Below are positions 11,552-21,369 of a DNA stretch of 64,000 bases, piece after piece. Below the pieces are notes generated by a model. That model was not told where the DNA came from. It saw nothing but the letters and a program-made list of their open reading frames with translations, and did no database searches. Each line of letters begins with the position of its first letter. The stretch's first letter is position 1. Both the position numbers and the translations under genes were made by a program. Source of the stretch: Marinobacter nauticus (GTDB lineage: Bacteria > Pseudomonadota > Gammaproteobacteria > Enterobacterales > Shewanellaceae); NCBI RefSeq assembly GCF_019801015.1, contig NZ_JAHVJZ010000008.1, positions 1 through 64,000 of the forward strand, given 5' to 3'.

Positions 11552-12262
11552 CTAGAACGCGTTATTGCGCAGGCGGACCCGCTGTTCAATGGTCATATCG
11601 ATGTCGCTGTTGCTGTCCAGGTGGCCTTGAAGTCTGAAAATCACCGACTGCACCAGACGCTTCTGGTCGGCGGCCACCGGGGGATCCAGCTCAAACTCCA
11701 GCGCGGTGATCACCACATCATCGGAGGTGATGGCACTCCAGTTGGCATTGGCGCAGGTCGGGGCAGTGACGCTGTCCGCCCAGTCGCCCCGATCCACCTG
11801 CTTATTGCTGCTGTCATAGCGGTATCCGATCCGTTCATCTTCTGCGGCGCTGGTGTCCAGCACCCCATCGCCGTCCAGATCCGCTTTCAGAATGATGCAG
11901 GAGTAAGGCCCACCATTCGCGTGACTGCCGCCAGTGACCAGAAGGTCCAGATCCTGCGCCGACCAGGTGGTGCTGCCACCGCTGCTGCTGGCGCTTAAAG
12001 GCAAAAACATAAAGGTGCGATCGGCGGCATCCCGATTGGCCACTGCATCGCCCCTGAAGCCCGCCCGACGGATGTCCCGGGCCATCATGGTGCTTAAGGT
12101 TTGGAGTTCCTGATTCAGCCGGGCAAGCTGCAGTGTGGTGTTGTTGGCCCGAAGGTTGGAAGTGAAAAAGGCCAGCGTTGCGCCAAGCACCAACAGCCCC
12201 AGCAGCATGGCTATCATCAGCTCAACCAGTGAGAAGCCTTTATTCACTCGGCTGACGAACAT
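11552..12262 (-). CDS. pilW: PilW-like minor pilin
   Basis: Starting at the ATG that reads MFVSRVNKG, the protein has 236 residues. Its prepilin cleavage motif KG|FSLVELMIAML has Glu5 conserved. The conserved MMARDIRRAGFRG segment marks PilW. An acidic DLDGDGVLD loop lies near 128-136. Minor pilins of this class prime pilus assembly in the inner membrane. The start lies 19 bp inside the fimT 3' end, suggesting translational coupling. An upstream in-frame start is less likely. Confidence 0.85.
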   Translation of the reverse strand: MFVSRVNKGFSLVELMIAMLLGLLVLGATLAFFTSNLRANNTTLQLARLNQELQTLSTMMARDIRRAGFRGDAVANRDAADRTFMFLPLSASSSGGSTTWSAQDLDLLVTGGSHANGGPYSCIILKADLDGDGVLDTSAAEDERIGYRYDSSNKQVDRGDWADSVTAPTCANANWSAITSDDVVITALEFELDPPVAADQKRLVQSVIFRLQGHLDSNSDIDMTIEQRVRLRNNAF

Positions 12263-12834
12263 ACATTGACTTCGCACTGTTCCATCCCCCAAATGGCATC
12301 ACTTCCGCTGGGCGTACACAAGCGGGCGCGCCCCAGGCTTGATGTGACCAAACAAGCCGTTTTTGTTCCCAGTTCAAATCTGACGTTGCCTGACGCCAGA
12401 GTATTTCGGCGTTGGCTCAGATTCAGCGTGGTGTAGGTGCTGCTTAAAGAGACATTGGGGAAATGCGCGCCATCCACGCCCCGGACAATGCCTTCACCGT
12501 CAATATCACACTTGTTTGCCTGACCTTCGTAGGCGCAACTGCTGCAGCTATCCGGCGCATCCGTCAACCGAATGCACCAATCCCCGGTTCCCGGAGTCAG
12601 GAACTTGAGCGCCACATCTTCGGAATTTCGTTTGAGCGCCTCGCTTCGGCCGAGGTGCACCGTTTCAAAGAGCTGAAACGCGGCACCTCTGACGGTAAGG
12701 CTCCGAGAGATGTCCTGGTAGGAGGGCACGGCAACGGACACCAATATTGCGATGACAGCAACGGTGATCATTAACTCAAGCAAAGTGAGCCCCGACTGCC
12801 CCCGAAAAGAGGTAGGGCCTTGATGGCATTTCAT
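12244..12834 (-). CDS. fimT: FimT/GspH-type minor pilin, first gene of the minor pilin operon
   Basis: The 196-residue protein has the prepilin signal QSG|LTLLELMITVAVIAILVSVAVPSY and the GspH/FimT-like segment (HLGRSEALKRN). Two cysteine pairs flank CDIDGEG (109-115). It opens the operon fimT-pilW-pilX-pilV-like and is divergent from pilE across a 107-bp AT-rich gap that probably holds both promoters. Confidence 0.85.
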   Translation of the reverse strand: MKCHQGPTSFRGQSGLTLLELMITVAVIAILVSVAVPSYQDISRSLTVRGAAFQLFETVHLGRSEALKRNSEDVALKFLTPGTGDWCIRLTDAPDSCSSCAYEGQANKCDIDGEGIVRGVDGAHFPNVSLSSTYTTLNLSQRRNTLASGNVRFELGTKTACLVTSSLGRARLCTPSGSDAIWGMEQCEVNVCSSAE

Positions 12835-12941
12835 GGCGAATCCCTGCCTGGCAATTATGTTTACATAAAAGCACTAATATTTAATAAGATACTCCGATAA
12901 AGATAGCACTGGAACCCCCTTACCACTCACAAGGACTGTAT

Positions 12942-13346
12942 ATGGCCGCCTCAAAGCCGAGATTTCGCCTCCGGGGATTCACCCTGATTGAGCTGATGAT
13001 TGTTGTCGCTATCGCCGCCATTCTGGCTGCTGTAGCGGTCCCTTCCTTCCAGGGATACCTGCGGGAATCCCGCCGTACCGAAGCTCTGGAAGCCTTGATC
13101 CAGATGCAGCTGGCTCAGGAAGAACACTGGCTGGAGTCGCGCAGCTACAGCAGCACCACCAGCGACCTGACCAGCAAATCCCTCGACTATTACACCCTGT
13201 CCGCCACCACCAGTGGCAGCACCTATACCCTGACCGCAACCGCTAAAAGCGGCACAACTCAGGCGAGCGACGCAGAAGGCGGCACCAGCTGCGCCACACT
13301 CAGCCTGACCAATGGGGATACGCGCGCTCCGGCGGCATGCTGGTAA
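12942..13346 (+). CDS. pilE: PilE-type pilin
   Basis: The 134-residue protein has the prepilin motif RG|FTLIELMIVVAIAAILAAVAVPSFQGYLRESRR with Glu5, and a short globular domain with two cysteines near the C-terminus (C112 and C133) that probably close a D-region disulfide. It resembles PilE minor pilins encoded beside fimU-pilVWX clusters. Here it is transcribed divergently from that operon instead of ending it. It is followed by a bidirectional terminator. Confidence 0.88.
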   Translation: MAASKPRFRLRGFTLIELMIVVAIAAILAAVAVPSFQGYLRESRRTEALEALIQMQLAQEEHWLESRSYSSTTSDLTSKSLDYYTLSATTSGSTYTLTATAKSGTTQASDAEGGTSCATLSLTNGDTRAPAACW

Positions 13347-13379
13347 GTCACAGCGGCTAAACGGCCAAATCTCAGCAAC

Positions 13380-13408
13380 AAAAAAGCCGCCCGATGGGCG
13401 GCTTTTTT
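13380..13408. terminator. Bidirectional terminator between pilE and ispH
   Basis: The 7-bp stem GCCGCCC/GGGCGGC (13386-13392, 13396-13402), with loop GAT, is flanked by six A and six T residues. Confidence 0.9.
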
Positions 13409-13422
13409 CGTTCAATCCGAAC

Positions 13423-14352
13423 TCAACGCAGTTCGGCAGGCACGTGGAAAACCACGTTTTCCTCTCGGCCACTGGCCTCTTCCACCGCTTCAGCACCGAG
13501 TGTTTTCAGGGCTTCGATTACGCCCTGAACCAGCACTTCCGGAGCAGACGCACCGGCTGTCACGCCAATGCGGGTGGCCCCGTCCAGCCAATCGGTCTGA
13601 ATGTCGTCGGCGCCATCGATCAGGTACGCTGACGTGCCGGACTTCTCAGCCAGCTCGCGCAGTCGGTTGGAGTTGGAGGAGTTCTTGGACCCCACCACCA
13701 GCACACGATCACACTGCAGTGCCAACTCCCGCACCGCGTCCTGACGGTTCTGGGTGGCGTAACAGATGTCGTCCTTACGGGGGCCTTCCACTTCCGGGAA
13801 TCGCTGCTTCAGTGCTTCGATCACCTCGGCGGTGTCATCCATGGACAGGGTAGTCTGAGTCACAAAGGTCAGGTTGCGCTCATCTTTAACCTGCATCCGG
13901 GCCACGTCTTCCGGCGACTCCACCAGGTAGATGCCGCCCTCTGCGCTGTCATACTGACCCATGGTGCCTTCCACTTCGGGGTGGCCGGCATGGCCAATCA
14001 ACACACACTCAATGCCTTTGCGGCTGGCCCGGGTAACCTGCATATGCACTTTGGTAACCAGCGGACAGGTGGCATCAAACACTTTGAGGCCACGTTGCTT
14101 GGCTTCCTCACGCACTTGTTGAGAAACGCCATGAGCACTGAAGATGACGATGGCGTCATCCGGCACTTCGTGGAGCTCATCCACAAACACCGCGCCGCGC
14201 TGACGCAGCCCGTCGACCACGTAGCGGTTATGCACCACTTCATGACGCACGTAGATCGGTTTTTCAAACAGCTCCAGCGCCCGCTCAACGATACTGATGG
14301 CACGATCCACCCCGGCACAAAAACCCCGGGGATTGGCCAGAAGCACTTTCAT
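13423..14352 (-). CDS. ispH: 4-hydroxy-3-methylbut-2-enyl diphosphate reductase
   Basis: The 309-residue protein starts [18 protein letters not shown], carrying the first Fe-S cysteine, and contains the other conserved regions ([11 protein letters not shown], and [11 protein letters not shown] with its cysteine). It catalyses the last MEP-pathway step, giving IPP and DMAPP, with a [4Fe-4S] cluster. The ATG at 14352 is preferred over the adjacent GTG because AAGGAGG is correctly spaced from it. It overlaps the fkpB stop by one base. Last gene of ribF-ileS-lspA-fkpB-ispH, as in E. coli. Confidence 0.97.
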   Translation of the reverse strand: MKVLLANPRGFCAGVDRAISIVERALELFEKPIYVRHEVVHNRYVVDGLRQRGAVFVDELHEVPDDAIVIFSAHGVSQQVREEAKQRGLKVFDATCPLVTKVHMQVTRASRKGIECVLIGHAGHPEVEGTMGQYDSAEGGIYLVESPEDVARMQVKDERNLTFVTQTTLSMDDTAEVIEALKQRFPEVEGPRKDDICYATQNRQDAVRELALQCDRVLVVGSKNSSNSNRLRELAEKSGTSAYLIDGADDIQTDWLDGATRIGVTAGASAPEVLVQGVIEALKTLGAEAVEEASGREENVVFHVPAELR

Positions 14353-14801
14353 CACGCCTCCTTGGCAACGATGTCGAGGATCTCAACATCGAACACCACG
14401 GTCTGTCCCGCCAATGGATGATTAAAGTCCACGGTCACGGAGTCCCCTTCAACGGAACGGATCACGCCCGGGTACTGATTACCATCAGCGGCAGTAAACC
14501 CCATGATGGTGCCTTCAGTGAGCTCCGCATCGGCCGCAAACTGCGTGCGGTCCATATGGTGGATATTATCCGGATTGGGATGGCCGAAAGCGTGCTCTGG
14601 CGCCAGGGTAAAGCGCTTTTTATCGCCTTTGGCCAGACCCATCAGCTCCGCTTCCATGCCCGGGCTCAAGCTGCCATCACCCAGCGTCAGACGCGCTGGT
14701 TTACCGTGTGCCCGGGTGCTGTCCGCAACGCTGCCATCGGGCAGCTCTACGGTGAAATGCATAAAGACCTGGGCGCCCGGCCCCACTACCACTTGGCTCA
14801 T
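14352..14801 (-). CDS. fkpB: FKBP-type peptidyl-prolyl isomerase FkpB (SlpA)
   Basis: At 149 residues it is a SlyD-like FKBP with inserted-flap domain: FKBP halves (about 10-75 and 120-145) surround the IF domain ([20 protein letters not shown]). It lacks the metal-binding Cys/His tail of SlyD, which is encoded separately at 38601. It acts as a prolyl isomerase and chaperone in the cytoplasm. The start overlaps the lspA stop by 4 bp (ATGA). Confidence 0.93.
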   Translation of the reverse strand: MSQVVVGPGAQVFMHFTVELPDGSVADSTRAHGKPARLTLGDGSLSPGMEAELMGLAKGDKKRFTLAPEHAFGHPNPDNIHHMDRTQFAADAELTEGTIMGFTAADGNQYPGVIRSVEGDSVTVDFNHPLAGQTVVFDVEILDIVAKEA

Positions 14802-15322
14802 TTGGCCTCCTCCGTGTGTTTCGGCTGCAGGAAGGCGTCCAGAATCATCAGGCCCGCCCCCACGCAGATGGCGCTGTCGGCAATATTGAATGCCGGCCAG
14901 TGCCAGTTGCCGACGTAAAAGTCGATAAAGTCGATCACATAGCCATACAGCAAACGATCAATCATATTGCCGATGGCGCCGCTGAGAATCAGGGCATAGG
15001 CGAGGTTCAGTCGCTTAAGCCCCGCACTTTGGGTGCGAAGCATAAACAGCAGGCCAGCCGACACCACCAGGGCAAACACCGCGAAGCCCCAACGCTGCCA
15101 GCCACCGGCATTCGCCAGGAAACTGAACGCGGCCCCTTCGTTATGGACATAGAAGAGGTTGAGGTACGGCATCAGCGGTACCGGATCCATATAGGTCAGG
15201 CTGGTGCTGGCCCAGATCTTGGTGACCTGATCGATCACCAGAGCCAGAACGGCAACCCAAACCCACTTAAAGCCGGAAGCCTGCCACTGTTGGGGGCGCT
15301 TGGCCCACAGTTCTTTAAGCAT
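14798..15322 (-). CDS. lspA: Lipoprotein signal peptidase II
   Basis: Using the ATG that reads [10 protein letters not shown], the protein has 174 residues and four membrane helices. Catalytic aspartates lie in [10 protein letters not shown] and FNIADSAI, separated as in the LspA family. It cleaves prolipoproteins before the lipidated Cys in the inner membrane and would process BamD. The start sits inside the last codons of ileS (8-bp overlap) behind AAGGAG. The upstream GTG is less likely. Confidence 0.96.
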   Translation of the reverse strand: MLKELWAKRPQQWQASGFKWVWVAVLALVIDQVTKIWASTSLTYMDPVPLMPYLNLFYVHNEGAAFSFLANAGGWQRWGFAVFALVVSAGLLFMLRTQSAGLKRLNLAYALILSGAIGNMIDRLLYGYVIDFIDFYVGNWHWPAFNIADSAICVGAGLMILDAFLQPKHTEEAK

Positions 15323-18137
15323 ACTGACGCTGCTCTCCTTCACCGTCTACGTTGGTCACACAGCGACCACACAGGGTCGGGTGCGCTTCAATGGTGCCCA
15401 CCTCGGTGCGGTGGTGCCAGCAACGCTCGCACTTGGCAGCTTCGGTCTTCACCAGGGCCACTTTCACGCCCTCAATGGCGGTTTCTGCGGCATCACCGGC
15501 TTCCGCCAGCGGACGCACCTTCGCCTCGGAGGTGATCAGAACGAAACGCAGCTCGTCGCCCAGCTTCTCCAGCAGGCTCAGCAGCTCGCCATCGGCGTAC
15601 AGGGTCACTTCCGCTTCCAGACGGTTCTTGATGCCGTCGGCTTTGGCCTGCTCAAGACGCTTGTTCACTTCGGCGAGTACGTCCACCAGCTGCTGCCATT
15701 GGCCATTGCTGATGGCGGCATCTTCAGCCATCGGTGCCAGGCCGTCGAACCACACCTGAGTAAAGACAAACGGCTCACGCTCACCCGGCAGCGCCTGCCA
15801 GATCTCGTCAGCGGTAAAGCTCATTACCGGCGCCATCCAGCGCACCATCGCTTCGGTGATCAGGTACAGCGCGCTCTGACAGGAGCGACGGGCCAGGCTG
15901 TCGCCTTTGGCGGTGTACTGACGATCCTTGATGATGTCCAGATAGAAGCTGCCCAGCTCGATGGAGCAGAAATGCATCAGCTTTTGGCTGACCTGATGGA
16001 AGTTGTACGCCTCGTAAGCGGCCACAATCTCTTCCTGCAGGGCATGGGCGCGCGCCACGATCCAGCGATCCAGTGCCACCATCTGATCCAGCTCAACCAT
16101 ATCGGTAGCCGGGTTAAAGCCGCTCATGTTGGCCAGCAGGAAGCGGGAGGTGTTACGGATACGACGGTAGGCGTCGGCAGAGCGCTTAAGGATCTCGTCG
16201 GAAACGGTCATCTCACCGGTGTAATCGGTGGAGGCAACCCACAGACGCAGAATGTCCGCACCCAGTTTGTTCACCACCTGCTGCGGGCTCATCACGTTGC
16301 CCAGAGACTTGGACATCTTGCGGCCTTTGCCATCCACGGTGAAGCCGTGGGTCAGCACCTGCTTGTAAGGCGCGCCATCTTTCATCGCGACCGAGGACAT
16401 CAGGGAGGACATAAACCAGCCACGATGCTGATCAGAGCCTTCCAGGTAGAGGTCTGCGCCGTAACCGTTGAACTCCGGACGGGCATCCACCACAGAGTGG
16501 TGAGTCACACCGGAATCAAACCAGACGTCCAGGGTATCCAGCACCTTGCTGTACTGGTCGGCGTCGTCGCCCAGCAGCTCGGCGGCGTCCAGATCCCACC
16601 AGGCCTGAATGCCATCCGCTTCAACGCGCTTGGCCACCGCTTCCATCAGCTCAACGCTGCGGGGGTGCAGAGCCTGAGTTTCGTTGTGAACGAACAGAGT
16701 GATCGGCACACCCCAGGTACGCTGACGGGAGATACACCAGTCCGGGCGGTTCTCAACCATGGTCTGGATGCGGGCCTGACCCCAGTCCGGGATCCACTGC
16801 ACCTGCTCGATCTCTTGCAGCGAGCGGCTGCGCAGACCGGCCTGATCCATGGAGATGAACCACTGCGGGGTGGCACGGAAGATGATCGGCGTTTTGTGAC
16901 GCCAGCAGTGCGGGTAGCTGTGACGCAGCGCTTCGTGGTGCAGCAGTGCGCCTTTCTCTTTCAGCACTTCAATCACGTCGCCATTGGCTTTAAAGACGTG
17001 CTTGCCGGCAAACAGCGGGGTGTCCGGCAGGTATACGCCGTTGTTGCCCACCGGGTTGGCCACTTCCAGGTTGTACTTGTTACCGACAACGAAGTCGTCC
17101 TGACCGTGACCCGGGGCCGTGTGAACGGCACCGGTACCGGAATCAGTGGTGACGTGATCGCCCAGGATCATCGGCACGATCATGTCGTAGAATGGGTGAT
17201 GGAACTGCTGCAGCTCCAGATCGGCACCCAGGCAGTAGCCCAGGTTATGGAAATGCTCAATGCCGGCACGATCCATCACGGATTTCACCAGATCGGCTGC
17301 CAGGATCAGGCGCTCAGGCTGATCGCCTTCCACCTGCACCAGGGCGTACTGCACCTGCGGGTGCACCGCGATGCCGCGGTTGGCGGGCAGGGTCCACGGG
17401 GTGGTGGTCCAGATTACGGCAGAGATCGGGCCGTGGCCCTGATGACCTTCGGCGCAATCAAATTTGTCGGCAACCAGTTTGGCGTCGTCGGCAACAAAGC
17501 GCACGTCGATGGCCGGAGAGGTTTTGTCCTCGTACTCCACTTCGGCTTCCGCCAGCGCAGAGCCACAATCGGTACACCAGTGCACCGGCTTGGCGCCTTT
17601 GTGCAGGTGGCCGTTATCGATGATCTTCGCCAGGGAGCGGATGATGTTGGCTTCGGTACCGAAATCCATGGTCAGGTACGGCTTGTCCCACTCACCCAAT
17701 ACGCCCAGACGGATAAAGTCGGCTTTCTGGCCCTCCACCTGGGTTTTGGCGTACTCACGGCACTTCTCGCGGAACTCGGCAGCGGACACCTTCTGGCCCG
17801 GCTTACCGACCTTCTGCTCCACTTTCAGCTCGATCGGCAGACCGTGGCAGTCCCAGCCCGGAACATAAGGCGCGTCAAAGCCAGACAGCGTCTTGGCTTT
17901 AATGATGATGTCCTTGAGGATCTTGTTGACGGAGTGGCCAATGTGAATGTCACCATTCGCGTACGGAGGGCCATCATGCAGAATGAAGGGCTTCGCGCCC
18001 TGGCGGCTGGCACGGATCGCCTTGTACAGCCCCTTCTCATTCCACTGTTTCAACATTTCCGGCTCCCGCTGCGCCAGGTTGCCGCGCATCGGGAAATCGG
18101 TCTCAGGAAGGTTCAGCGTAGTTTTGTAATCGACCAT
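15315..18137 (-). CDS. ileS: Isoleucyl-tRNA synthetase
   Basis: The 940-residue class I synthetase has the HIGH-type motif [10 protein letters not shown] (about 67-76), the CP1 editing domain, KMSKSLGN (about 603) and a C-terminal zinc finger built from CERCW and CGRC. It charges tRNA-Ile and edits Val. It starts 14 bp after the ribF stop and overlaps lspA. The bacterial (non-eukaryote-like) form suggests normal mupirocin sensitivity (family inference only). Confidence 0.98.
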   Translation of the reverse strand: MVDYKTTLNLPETDFPMRGNLAQREPEMLKQWNEKGLYKAIRASRQGAKPFILHDGPPYANGDIHIGHSVNKILKDIIIKAKTLSGFDAPYVPGWDCHGLPIELKVEQKVGKPGQKVSAAEFREKCREYAKTQVEGQKADFIRLGVLGEWDKPYLTMDFGTEANIIRSLAKIIDNGHLHKGAKPVHWCTDCGSALAEAEVEYEDKTSPAIDVRFVADDAKLVADKFDCAEGHQGHGPISAVIWTTTPWTLPANRGIAVHPQVQYALVQVEGDQPERLILAADLVKSVMDRAGIEHFHNLGYCLGADLELQQFHHPFYDMIVPMILGDHVTTDSGTGAVHTAPGHGQDDFVVGNKYNLEVANPVGNNGVYLPDTPLFAGKHVFKANGDVIEVLKEKGALLHHEALRHSYPHCWRHKTPIIFRATPQWFISMDQAGLRSRSLQEIEQVQWIPDWGQARIQTMVENRPDWCISRQRTWGVPITLFVHNETQALHPRSVELMEAVAKRVEADGIQAWWDLDAAELLGDDADQYSKVLDTLDVWFDSGVTHHSVVDARPEFNGYGADLYLEGSDQHRGWFMSSLMSSVAMKDGAPYKQVLTHGFTVDGKGRKMSKSLGNVMSPQQVVNKLGADILRLWVASTDYTGEMTVSDEILKRSADAYRRIRNTSRFLLANMSGFNPATDMVELDQMVALDRWIVARAHALQEEIVAAYEAYNFHQVSQKLMHFCSIELGSFYLDIIKDRQYTAKGDSLARRSCQSALYLITEAMVRWMAPVMSFTADEIWQALPGEREPFVFTQVWFDGLAPMAEDAAISNGQWQQLVDVLAEVNKRLEQAKADGIKNRLEAEVTLYADGELLSLLEKLGDELRFVLITSEAKVRPLAEAGDAAETAIEGVKVALVKTEAAKCERCWHHRTEVGTIEAHPTLCGRCVTNVDGEGEQRQYA

Positions 18138-18151
18138 CGATCCTTACACCA

Positions 18152-19099
18152 TCATCGGTTTTCAGTAGTTTCCGGGACCCGCAGCGCGGTTTGAGCGCGC
18201 TCCGCATCCAGTCGGATCTGAGCTTTCAGCGCCTCTAACGAGGGGAAAGCGTGTTCATCCCGCAGCCAGGTATGCAGCCTGACGTGCAGATGCTGACCAT
18301 ACAGGTCAGCGTTAAAATCAAACAGGTGGACCTCCAGGCGGCATTGCTGCCCGGAAACCGTGGGGCGCCGCCCCACATTGGCCACACCGTTGTGCCACAG
18401 GCCATCTTCGGTCTGCACACGAACCGCAAACACCCCACTGATCGGCACCACAATGCGCTTCAGCAGAATATTGGCGGTGGGGAAGCCAATGGTGCGTCCG
18501 AGCTTATCGCCGTGCGCCACCCGGCCACTGATCTGGTAGGGGTGACCCAGCATCCGCTCTGCCGCAGTCAGATCGCCAGCGGCCAGCGCGTTGCGGATCA
18601 AGGTGGAGGAGATGCGCTCCTGCCCCAGCCTGCAGCTGGCGGTGTCTTCCACGTCGAAGCCGTGCGCACTCCCCGCAGCCTGCAGAAAAGCAAAGTTACC
18701 ACGACGAGCACGACCAAAGCAGAAATCATCGCCCACCACCAGGTAACGGACGGCCAGTTTGTCCACCAGTAATTGTTGGACAAAATCTTCCGCTTCCCAA
18801 TCGGCAAATCGCGCATCAAATCGGACACACAGGACACGGTCCACGCCCAGCTCGGCCAGACGGTCCAGCTTATCCCGCAGCAGGTTCAGGCGCGCCGGGG
18901 CCGCATCACCACGGAAATACTCCTGTGGCTGAGGCTCAAACACCATCACCGTTGCCGGCACATCGTACTCTCTGGCCAGGGCAACCAGACGGCGGATCAC
19001 CGCAGCATGGCCCCGGTGTACCCCATCAAAATTGCCGATGGTCAGCACGCAGTGGCGATGCCGTTCGGCCAGGTTGTGGATCCCGCGAATTAACTCCAT
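18152..19099 (-). CDS. ribF: Bifunctional riboflavin kinase / FAD synthetase
   Basis: The 315-residue protein has an N-terminal nucleotidyltransferase (FAD synthetase; TIGNFDGVHRGHAAVI, about 20-35) and a C-terminal flavokinase domain (GRTIGFPTANI, near 205). It turns riboflavin into FMN and then FAD in the cytoplasm. It is the first gene of ribF-ileS-lspA-fkpB-ispH, with a TATAAT 37 bp upstream. Confidence 0.97.
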   Translation of the reverse strand: MELIRGIHNLAERHRHCVLTIGNFDGVHRGHAAVIRRLVALAREYDVPATVMVFEPQPQEYFRGDAAPARLNLLRDKLDRLAELGVDRVLCVRFDARFADWEAEDFVQQLLVDKLAVRYLVVGDDFCFGRARRGNFAFLQAAGSAHGFDVEDTASCRLGQERISSTLIRNALAAGDLTAAERMLGHPYQISGRVAHGDKLGRTIGFPTANILLKRIVVPISGVFAVRVQTEDGLWHNGVANVGRRPTVSGQQCRLEVHLFDFNADLYGQHLHVRLHTWLRDEHAFPSLEALKAQIRLDAERAQTALRVPETTENR

Positions 19100-19135
19100 G
19101 AACCTGTTGCTTGTCTTTGCTTCGAAAATCGCCGG

Positions 19136-19141
19136 ATTATA
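19136..19141 (-). promoter_or_regulatory. -10 box upstream of ribF
   Basis: A perfect TATAAT on the minus strand lies in the 61-bp murJ-ribF gap. No good -35 is seen at 16-18 bp spacing, so promoter strength is uncertain. Confidence 0.45.
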
Positions 19142-19160
19142 CCCCAGCGACCGGGTCAGA

Positions 19161-20717
19161 TCACAGGCTCTTTAGCTGCCGGGGCCGCAGACCGAACAAC
19201 ATCAGCCCCAGACCATAGACCACCGCCCCCAGGCCAATCAGCCCAAACAGGGTGATCCCCCGCTCCATAAAGGACATGGCAAGCCAGCCGGCCTCGTTGG
19301 GGGAAAGCCACAACAGCGCCCCGGCCATCAGTCCGCCGGCAACCGCCATGCGACCAATCTGACCCAGGCTTCTGGCGCTCAGCTGATACACCCCCTGAGT
19401 GCGCAGGCCGCGATACAGCAGCACCGCATTCAACGTCGCCGACGCTGACGTCGCCAGCGCCAGTCCCACGTAACCAAAGGGAATGGCCAGCGCCAGATTG
19501 AACGCCATATTGGCCACCATCGCAATGATGCCATAGCGCACCGGTGTCTTGGTGTCCTGACGCGCGTAGTAGCCCGGCGCCAGCACCTTCACCAACATAA
19601 AACTGAGCAGGCCCGAGGCATAGGCCAGCAGGCTCATGGACGCCATCTGGGTATCGGAAACGGCGAACTCGCCCCGCATAAACAGCACCATCAGCATGGG
19701 TTGGGCCAGCACCATCAGTCCCAGCATGGCCGGGATCCCCACCAAAAGCACGGAGCGGACGCCCCAATCCAGGGTCTGGCTGAACTGGCTCGGGTCACCG
19801 TTGGCCTTATCTTTGGACAGTGCCGGCAGAATCACCGTGGCGATGGCGATACCAAACAACCCCAGCGGAAACTCCAGCAGGCGATCCGAGTAGTAAAGCC
19901 AACTGATGGAGCCGGTCATCAGGAAACTGGCGATCAGCGTATCGAACAGCAGGTTAATCTGACTGACGGACACACCAAACATCGCCGGTATCATCAGAGT
20001 CCGGATCCGCGTTACGCCCGGATGGTGCCAACCCCATTGCGGCCGAACCAGCATGTTGGCTTTATATAGGAAGGGGATCTGAAACAGGAACTGGATCAGC
20101 CCGCCGAGGAACACGCCCCAGGCCAGGCCCAGCTCCGGCCGTTCCAACTGCGGCGAAAGCCACAGCGCGCAGGCAATGATCGCCACATTCAGGAACACCG
20201 GGGTAAAGGCGGCCACCGCAAAGCGCCCCAGGGTATTGAGAATCGCCCCGGCCAACGCCGTCAGGGTGATAAACCACAGATAGGGGAAAGTGATCTTCAG
20301 CATCAACGAGGCCAGCAGGAACTTCTCCCCCGCCGCGTCGCCATTCACCCAGGCGACAAACCAGCCGGTGCCGAACAGGGCCGCCAACACCGGAGAGGCG
20401 ATAACCCCAATCAGTGTCACCAGAGTCACAATGCCACCCAATGTCCCGCTGACCTTGGCAATAAGATCCCGAACCTCATCCGGCTCACGTTGCTGCTGAT
20501 ATTCGGACAGCACCGGCACAAAGGCCTGGGCAAACGCGCCTTCCGCAAACAAACGCCGTAAAAAGTTGGGGATCTTATTGGCCAGGAAAAACACGTCAGC
20601 GGCAGCGCCTGCACCCATCAGGTTGGCCACCACCACATCCCGTACCAGCCCCAGTACCCGGGACACCAGGGTCATGGCGCTCACCACCAAACCAGAGCGC
20701 ACCAATCTCTTACTCAA
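19161..20717 (-). CDS. murJ: MurJ lipid II flippase
   Basis: The 518-residue protein has about 14 predicted membrane helices and MOP-superfamily features: the N-terminal segment SRVLGLVRDVVVANLMGAGAAADVFFLA, and FLRRLFAEGAFAQAFVPV, which bears residues important for MurJ. It flips lipid II across the inner membrane for peptidoglycan synthesis. It lies upstream of ribF and divergent from rpsT, a common gammaproteobacterial arrangement. Confidence 0.96.
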   Translation of the reverse strand: MSKRLVRSGLVVSAMTLVSRVLGLVRDVVVANLMGAGAAADVFFLANKIPNFLRRLFAEGAFAQAFVPVLSEYQQQREPDEVRDLIAKVSGTLGGIVTLVTLIGVIASPVLAALFGTGWFVAWVNGDAAGEKFLLASLMLKITFPYLWFITLTALAGAILNTLGRFAVAAFTPVFLNVAIIACALWLSPQLERPELGLAWGVFLGGLIQFLFQIPFLYKANMLVRPQWGWHHPGVTRIRTLMIPAMFGVSVSQINLLFDTLIASFLMTGSISWLYYSDRLLEFPLGLFGIAIATVILPALSKDKANGDPSQFSQTLDWGVRSVLLVGIPAMLGLMVLAQPMLMVLFMRGEFAVSDTQMASMSLLAYASGLLSFMLVKVLAPGYYARQDTKTPVRYGIIAMVANMAFNLALAIPFGYVGLALATSASATLNAVLLYRGLRTQGVYQLSARSLGQIGRMAVAGGLMAGALLWLSPNEAGWLAMSFMERGITLFGLIGLGAVVYGLGLMLFGLRPRQLKSL

Positions 20718-20907
20718 CGAATTCGTCCCACAGATTTGACCGGTTCAGAGGCCTGTCCCGGTAATGGATAGGAAAAAATGCATTCTGCCCCTGTTGCCGG
20801 GCCAGTAATGCTGCTAGAATTTCGGCCCATCTTAAACTAGATGGGTCGTGGAACGCCAAGTTTGGTCCTGAGTCCACCTTGGGTTGACGCTTATTTGCAC
20901 ATCGTCA

Positions 20908-20936
20908 TTGACAAAGATGAGCAAAAAAAGTAAATT
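20908..20936 (+). promoter_or_regulatory. rpsT promoter
   Basis: TTGACA (20908-20913), a 17-bp spacer and TAAATT (20931-20936) lie 48 bp upstream of the rpsT start. A second possible -10 (TAGAAT near 20815) would fit the two-promoter arrangement known for E. coli rpsT. Confidence 0.7.
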
Positions 20937-20984
20937 CGCGACCTTTCTGAGAAACCAGACAGCACCGTTTTTAGGAGTTTGCAC

Positions 20985-21245
20985 TTGGCTAACATCAAGT
21001 CTGCTAAGAAGCGCGCCATCCAGGCCGAAAAGCGTCGTCAACACAACGCTAGCCGTCGTTCCATGATGCGCACCTTCACCAAGAAAGTTGTAGCTGCTAT
21101 CGCCTCTGGCGACAAAGCCGCTGCTACCGAAGCGTTCAACGCCGCTCAGCCGATCCTGGATCGCATGGCCACCAAAGGCCTGATCCACAAGAACAAGGCC
21201 GCTCGCACCAAGAGCCGCCTGGCTGCACAAATCAAAGCTCTGTAA
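20985..21245 (+). CDS. rpsT: 30S ribosomal protein S20 with a TTG start
   Basis: The 86-residue S20 reads (M)[22 protein letters not shown]. The start is a TTG placed 7 nt after AGGAG. A further in-frame TTG two codons upstream is too close to the ribosome site. E. coli rpsT also uses a rare UUG start, which is part of its translational autoregulation, so the odd codon appears conserved. S20 binds 16S rRNA early in 30S assembly. Monocistronic with a strong terminator. Confidence 0.97.
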   Translation: MANIKSAKKRAIQAEKRRQHNASRRSMMRTFTKKVVAAIASGDKAAATEAFNAAQPILDRMATKGLIHKNKAARTKSRLAAQIKAL

Positions 21246-21264
21246 ACAGAACTTTGATGCGGAG

Positions 21265-21291
21265 AAAAAACCGGCTTACGCCGGTTTTTTT
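21265..21291 (+). terminator. rpsT terminator
   Basis: The stem AAAAAACCGGC with GCCGGTTTTTT (21265-21275, 21280-21290) has a 4-nt loop and a T7 run, 19 bp after the stop. Confidence 0.92.
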
Positions 21292-21369
21292 GTGCCCGTC
21301 TGACAGCGCGAAACCTTTCTGTTACTCTGACGCCTCCATGGTTTCAGCATAACAATAACAAGGATAAGG

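Noticed and set aside
15300-18194. 964-codon open frame opposite ileS
   Set aside because: It is an antisense shadow of the high-GC ileS gene, with His/Gln/Val-rich composition and no recognisable domain. The same applies to the long antisense frames over clpB, nadE, thrA, pgi, pheA and tyrA.
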